A DNA stretch of 64,000 nucleotides from Clostridium sp. (GTDB lineage: Bacteria; Bacillota; Clostridia; Lachnospirales; Lachnospiraceae). Below, piece after piece: positions 60,129-64,000 of the stretch. The notes beneath the pieces were generated by a model that saw only the letters and a program-made list of their open reading frames with translations, was not told where the DNA came from and searched no databases. The position numbers and the translations under genes are program-made. The number at the start of each line of letters is the position of its first letter. Positions within the stretch are counted from its first letter, which is position 1. The stretch spans positions 124,001-188,000 of the forward strand of contig JAGZZT010000001.1 in NCBI GenBank assembly GCA_018377235.1, read 5' to 3'.

Positions 60129-61038
60129 ACAGAGCCGTGGAGAAAAGCAGATGAATCAGCTTCCACAGTACATAATGCCGGATGGAAAGTCCGGCATTTT
60201 TCTGTATTACCGCCGAGACTTGAAAAATGCCCGACAGACCTCCGAATACAGCGGCCCCCATCATGCCGACACCTGTAACTAAGGCCGGATGGCCGCTGGA
60301 TGTCATTTCTCGTATCCCTGTGGTCATTTCGATGAGTCCCAGAAGATAGGGGCGCAAAAAAAATTCTTTTGGCAGGAAGGCAGTTACAAATTCGGCGAAA
60401 ATAGAAAAAATCATGAGATATCCGCCTATTTTTGCCATAATCTCCAAGCAGTCCATGAGAATCTCATCGAAAGAAGAAGCGTATATCTGCTCTGAAGTTT
60501 TGACTGCCCGAGTCTGGCTCTGCTTCCAGTTTTTCAGCTTGGGTACACGGTAAACTGCCCTGGCCAGGGAGGCTATAAGAAATGCCGGCAGATAGATGCA
60601 GAAAAGAACTCTGGGAAAAGGGATGGAAGAGGGCAGACGGACAGCCAGATAGCCTGCTAAAAACATAGGACTGGGCCAGGCAGAAACAGCCAGAAGATAT
60701 CTGCCCTCCTCTTCTGAGATTTTTCCTTCCGCCAGAAAATCAGCTGTTGTTTTCGGTCCCATAGGATAGCCGCAGAGGATACCTGCCATCAGGGCATAGC
60801 TCCCATTTTCCGAAAAAGACAGGCAGGAGAAAAGAGGACTCAGCGGGCGGGTCAGGGACGGCACGGCTCCAAAAGCCACAATGGCGCTGGAACACAGCAT
60901 AAAAGGCAGAAGAGTAGGGAGCACTGTGTGAAACCACAAAAGGAGCCCAGTCTCCGCCCCTTTCAGGGAGAGAGACGGATAGAAAAGCAGAAGCCCCATT
61001 ACCGCTGCCATAATAAACGGAAATAAGGATTTTTTCAT
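60103..61038 (-). CDS. ylbJ: Sporulation membrane protein YlbJ
   Basis: This 311-residue protein has about eight transmembrane helices and nucleoside-recognition (Gate) domains: MAGILCGYPMGPKTTADFL near residue 90 and MGAAVFGGLSGIFQVSAVI near the end. YlbJ is needed for spore cortex formation in Bacillus subtilis. The gene overlaps the coiled-coil gene by 26 bases at the 3' end and diverges from the M23 gene with a 52-base gap. Taken with the spore protein at 58 kb, it supports a spore former. Confidence 0.9.
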   Translation of the reverse strand: MKKSLFPFIMAAVMGLLLFYPSLSLKGAETGLLLWFHTVLPTLLPFMLCSSAIVAFGAVPSLTRPLSPLFSCLSFSENGSYALMAGILCGYPMGPKTTADFLAEGKISEEEGRYLLAVSAWPSPMFLAGYLAVRLPSSIPFPRVLFCIYLPAFLIASLARAVYRVPKLKNWKQSQTRAVKTSEQIYASSFDEILMDCLEIMAKIGGYLMIFSIFAEFVTAFLPKEFFLRPYLLGLIEMTTGIREMTSSGHPALVTGVGMMGAAVFGGLSGIFQVSAVIQKNAGLSIRHYVLWKLIHLLFSTALFILLSLAG

Positions 61039-61090
61039 AAGACACCGAATACACTGTTTTGTACACTATATGTAAAAAATTGGTGAGGTT

Positions 61091-61894
61091 ATGATTTTAA
61101 TCCTGATCCTTCTTCTGGCTTTATTCAGCACAGCTGTCACAGGTTTTCTCTCGGTATCTGTTCCCCTTGTCCGTCTGACTCCTGATGCGTTGGAGTCAGA
61201 GGCTTTTCGGGCCATGAAGTTGGGAGAAACTGTCTCTGAGCTTTACCAGCTGGATCCCGAACAGCTGGCCGCCCTGATGATCCGGCACAATTACGATTTG
61301 ACAGAATGCACGGATCTGTCTTATGATAATAAAATACTTAAAATGAAAAAGCCTAGGGAATACAGAAAGCTGGCAGACGGATATAAAGCTGTGCTTTCCG
61401 ATCTGGTCTATTTTCCCATTCCGTCCAGCATCCGCCCTGATACGCCAAGGCCAGTCTATGAGGATGGATGGCAGCAGAAAAGAACCTATGGAGGAAATCG
61501 CGGACATGAGGGCTGTGATATTATGGGGGAGGAGCGGGAGAGAGGATTTTATCCTGTGGTCAGCATGAGCAGCGGAACCGTGGAAAATGTAGGATGGCTG
61601 GAACAGGGGGGCTGGAGACTGGGCATTCGTTCCCCTTCCGGCGCCTATCTCTACTATGCCCATCTCTATTCCTACAGCAAAGACTGGAAGAAGGGAGACT
61701 CTGTAAAAGCCGGGGAACTGCTGGGTTTTATGGGAGACTCCGGATACGGAAAAGAGGAAAACACAGTAGGAAATTTTCCGGTTCATCTGCACCTGGGCAT
61801 TTATATTAAAACAGAGCATTTTGAAGAGCTGAGCGTCAATCCCTACTGGATTCTCAGATATCTGGAAAAGCGGACTCTTCTATATGATTATTAA
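61091..61894 (+). CDS. M23-family metallopeptidase-like protein, membrane anchored
   Basis: This 267-residue protein starts with a hydrophobic signal anchor (residues 1-20). The M23 (LytM) domain is in the C-terminal half: HEGCDIMG with the His and Asp ligands, a YYAHLYSYSKDW strand, and the HLHLGIYI end. Both metal motifs look intact, so it may cut peptidoglycan peptides. It diverges from ylbJ with a short shared promoter region, so a sporulation role (engulfment or cortex) is plausible but unproven. It overlaps the downstream rRNA methylase gene by 11 bases. Confidence 0.85.
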   Translation: MILILILLLALFSTAVTGFLSVSVPLVRLTPDALESEAFRAMKLGETVSELYQLDPEQLAALMIRHNYDLTECTDLSYDNKILKMKKPREYRKLADGYKAVLSDLVYFPIPSSIRPDTPRPVYEDGWQQKRTYGGNRGHEGCDIMGEERERGFYPVVSMSSGTVENVGWLEQGGWRLGIRSPSGAYLYYAHLYSYSKDWKKGDSVKAGELLGFMGDSGYGKEENTVGNFPVHLHLGIYIKTEHFEELSVNPYWILRYLEKRTLLYDY

Positions 61895-63392
61895 AGCGAT
61901 ACAAGAGAAATGGTTGGTAACAGAATTTATGAAAAAGAACAGAGAGCCGGGAGCGCTTCCCGCTGATTTTAAAGAAAAGATGAAACTGCTTCTGGGGGAA
62001 GAATATGAAGCCTATCTGAAAAGCTTTGAAGAGCCCTGCCACAATGGCCTTCGGATTAACAGACTGAAGCTTGATCAGGAAATGTGGAATCAGATTTCTC
62101 CATTCTCCACAAAACCTGTCCCCTGGATCGAAAACGGTTTTTACTACCTTTCAGATTCCGCAGATTCGGCGGAAGAATCCAGGCCGTCCAGACATCCCTA
62201 TTACTATGCAGGGCTCTACTATCTTCAGGAACCCAGCGCTATGACTCCGGCCAATCTTCTCCCAGTGGAGCCTGGAGATTTGGTATTAGATCTCTGCGCA
62301 GCCCCAGGAGGAAAAAGCACAGAGCTGGGGGCAAAGCTCCAGGGAAGGGGACTGCTGTTTTCCAATGATATCAGTAATTCCAGAGCTAAGGCTCTCCTGA
62401 AAAATCTGGAAATGGCAGGCATTCCCAATTTTTGTGTATCCAGTGAAGCCCCTGAAAAACTATCCGGCCTTCTGCCGGAATTCTTCGACAAAATTTTAGT
62501 GGACGCCCCCTGCTCTGGAGAGGGAATGTTCCGCAGGGATCCGGACATGATTAAAAGCTATGAAAAGCAGGGGCCGGCCGAATATGCGCTCATTCAGCGA
62601 TCCATTGTCTCTGAAGCAGTAAAAATGCTGAAGCCGGGCGGACTTCTTCTGTACTCCACCTGCACCTTTGACGAGGAGGAAAATGAGGGAACCATCCGAT
62701 ATCTGTTAGAGCATTTTCCTGAGATGAAGCTCAGGGAACTTCCACAGAGGGAGGGCTTCTCCCGGGGTGTAGAATTGCCTGAGTGCGTTCGCCTGTTTCC
62801 CCACCAGATTCAGGGAGAGGGGCATTTTATTGCGCTTCTTCAAAAAGATCCAGATATGGAAAACGAAAATGCAGGAAGAAAACAGCATTCCGGTCCAGTC
62901 TTCGGAACAGGAAAGGGCGTAAAAATTCCGTCTTCTCTGGAACAGCTGGCTGGGAGTGAGACGGCAGCCTTTTTATCTGCTGTCTCAAAAGAATTTCCCC
63001 TTTCCCAGCTGTTTGAGAAAAATGGCAGTCTCTACCTGCTTCCTGAAGCAGTTGCAGAACTTGAAGAAAAACAGCGGAAAAGCATTCGTTTTCTCAGAAC
63101 AGGCCTTTTATTAGGAGAAATTAAAAAAGGACGGTTTGAGCCTTCCCAGGCTCTGGCTATGGCTCTCAGGAAAGAGGAATATCCGGCTGTTATGGACTTT
63201 AATCCGGAGGATGAGCGGGTAATCCGATACTTAAAAGGCGAAACAATCGCTCTGGACAGCAGCGAGTCTGCCGCCCTGGACCGCCATTTTTCCTGGATTC
63301 TCGTCTGTACAGGAGGGTTTCCCTTAGGCTGGGCTAAGCTTTTAAAAGACAGCCTGAAAAATAAATATTATCCTGGATGGAGGTGGCAGTAA
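61884..63392 (+). CDS. RsmF/NOL1-NOP2-Sun-type rRNA (cytosine-5) methyltransferase
   Basis: This 502-residue SAM enzyme has GDLVLDLCAAPGGKSTELG, LVDAPCSGEGMFRRDP with the first catalytic Cys, and YSTCTFDEEENEG with the second. The C-terminal part (about residues 330-500) has a PUA-like, RsmF-type extension. It probably forms m5C in 16S rRNA. The start is uncertain: the ATG at 61884 lies in the M23 gene, and a second ATG at 61929 fits the family as well. The stop overlaps the next start (TAATG). Confidence 0.92.
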   Translation: MIIKAIQEKWLVTEFMKKNREPGALPADFKEKMKLLLGEEYEAYLKSFEEPCHNGLRINRLKLDQEMWNQISPFSTKPVPWIENGFYYLSDSADSAEESRPSRHPYYYAGLYYLQEPSAMTPANLLPVEPGDLVLDLCAAPGGKSTELGAKLQGRGLLFSNDISNSRAKALLKNLEMAGIPNFCVSSEAPEKLSGLLPEFFDKILVDAPCSGEGMFRRDPDMIKSYEKQGPAEYALIQRSIVSEAVKMLKPGGLLLYSTCTFDEEENEGTIRYLLEHFPEMKLRELPQREGFSRGVELPECVRLFPHQIQGEGHFIALLQKDPDMENENAGRKQHSGPVFGTGKGVKIPSSLEQLAGSETAAFLSAVSKEFPLSQLFEKNGSLYLLPEAVAELEEKQRKSIRFLRTGLLLGEIKKGRFEPSQALAMALRKEEYPAVMDFNPEDERVIRYLKGETIALDSSESAALDRHFSWILVCTGGFPLGWAKLLKDSLKNKYYPGWRWQ

Positions 63393-64000
63393 TGGGAACC
63401 ATGCGCCTTGATAAATTTCTGGTGGAAATGAAAAAAGGAAGCCGAAGCGAAGTAAAAAAGCTTATTAAAAGCGGCCGAGTGGCAGTGGACGGCCAGACGG
63501 TGCGGGAAGCAGAAAAAAAGCTGGATCCGGAACATTCAGAGATCTTGCTGGATGGCCAGAGGGTAGCTTACGCTTCTTTTGAATACTTTATGCTCAATAA
63601 GCCTCAGGGAGTTGTCTCCGCCACAGAGGACCGCCGTTTTCAGACAGTTGTGGATCTAATCGATACAGCCAGGCGAAAGGATCTCTTTCCGGCAGGGAGA
63701 CTGGATATAGATACAGAGGGACTTCTTCTTATTACCAACGACGGTCAGCTGGCTCATCAGCTGCTCTCCCCCAAAAAGCATGTAGATAAGGTGTATTTTG
63801 CCAGAGTAGAGGGGATACTGCCAAGTGATGTGAAGGAACAGTTTGCGAGAGGTCTGACTCTGGACGGGGGAGTGAAAACGCTTCCTGCCCAGCTGGAGCT
63901 TTTAAAGGAGGGGCCTGTTTCGGAAATCCGCCTGACTATTCATGAGGGCAAATTTCATCAGGTAAAGCGTATGTTTGAAGCAGTGGGCTGCAGTGTTATC
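63392..64000 (+). CDS. RsuA/RluB-family pseudouridine synthase, 3' truncated by window edge
   Basis: The frame is open from the ATG at 63392 to the window end (203 codons); the usual length is about 235-250 residues, so only the tail is missing. It has an N-terminal S4 RNA-binding domain (MRLDKFLVEMKKGSRSEVKK, residues 4 to about 65), then FMLNKPQGVVSATED, the catalytic Asp in AGRLDIDTEGLLLITNDG, and IHEGKFHQVKRMF. It isomerises one uridine of 16S or 23S rRNA. GGAGGTGG precedes the start, which overlaps the previous stop codon. It is a natural partner of the methylase gene before it. Confidence 0.95.
   Translation, partial: MGTMRLDKFLVEMKKGSRSEVKKLIKSGRVAVDGQTVREAEKKLDPEHSEILLDGQRVAYASFEYFMLNKPQGVVSATEDRRFQTVVDLIDTARRKDLFPAGRLDIDTEGLLLITNDGQLAHQLLSPKKHVDKVYFARVEGILPSDVKEQFARGLTLDGGVKTLPAQLELLKEGPVSEIRLTIHEGKFHQVKRMFEAVGCSVI

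Noticed and set aside
1..64000. CRISPR array, insertion sequence or rRNA operon
   Set aside because: No regularly spaced repeats, transposase motifs or rRNA sequence were seen on reading the window; only one tRNA was found.

Overview
The window looks like chromosomal DNA of a spore-forming, Gram-positive anaerobe of the Clostridia, most probably Lachnospiraceae (Clostridium cluster XIVa). Reasons: Firmicutes gene order around pyrH-frr-uppS-cdsA-dxr-rseP-ispG-polC, plsX-acpP-rnc-smc-ftsY and ylxM-ffh-rpsP-khpA-rimM-trmD-rplS-rbgA-rnhB; a PolC-type polymerase; the MEP isoprenoid pathway; an alpha/beta-type spore protein and YlbJ. The species is not determined from sequence alone.

Layout. 1-4 kb: the end of an M20 hydrolase, an orphan acyl carrier protein, a 159-bp AT-rich segment between 30-bp perfect inverted repeats (candidate invertible promoter), and two zinc-ribbon proteins. 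4.2-15.3 kb: nucleotide, ribosome-recycling, lipid, isoprenoid and replication genes. 15.3-20.6 kb: a PatB-type lyase and a phosphorelay (HD-GYP regulator, Hpt protein, hybrid kinase). 20.7-22.8 kb: a pyridoxal kinase / ECF S-component / radical SAM cassette. 22.8-26.2 kb: a LicT-type antiterminator, its RNA target and a glucose-family PTS with its own HPr. 26.3-30.7 kb: coaX, a translational GTPase fused to a YacP/Rae1-like NYN nuclease, and a TrmH-family methylase. 30.8-37.4 kb: plsX, acpP, rnc, smc, ftsY. 37.4-46.4 kb: accessory metabolism, transport and regulation (ilvA, ClC carrier, amidohydrolase, sugar kinase, AbgA-like hydrolase, XRE/DUF2975 pair, RsiV-like lipoprotein, GNAT).

46.4-47.6 kb is a non-core island: a small decayed prophage-like ORF, a compact Fst/par-like type I toxin-antitoxin locus (28-aa membrane peptide, convergent antisense RNA, shared terminator) and tRNA-Ala(GGC). 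47.7-64 kb: a large zinc-ribbon membrane protein, the signal-recognition/ribosome-assembly operon with a TrmD-HAD fusion, a spore protein, rsmD-coaD, ylbJ, an M23 protein, and two RNA-modification genes of which the last runs off the window.

Most of the window is housekeeping. The parts most worth testing are the convergent toxin/antisense RNA locus (46.81-47.11 kb), the inverted-repeat promoter segment (1.19-1.42 kb), and the GTPase-NYN fusion (27.1-29.8 kb).
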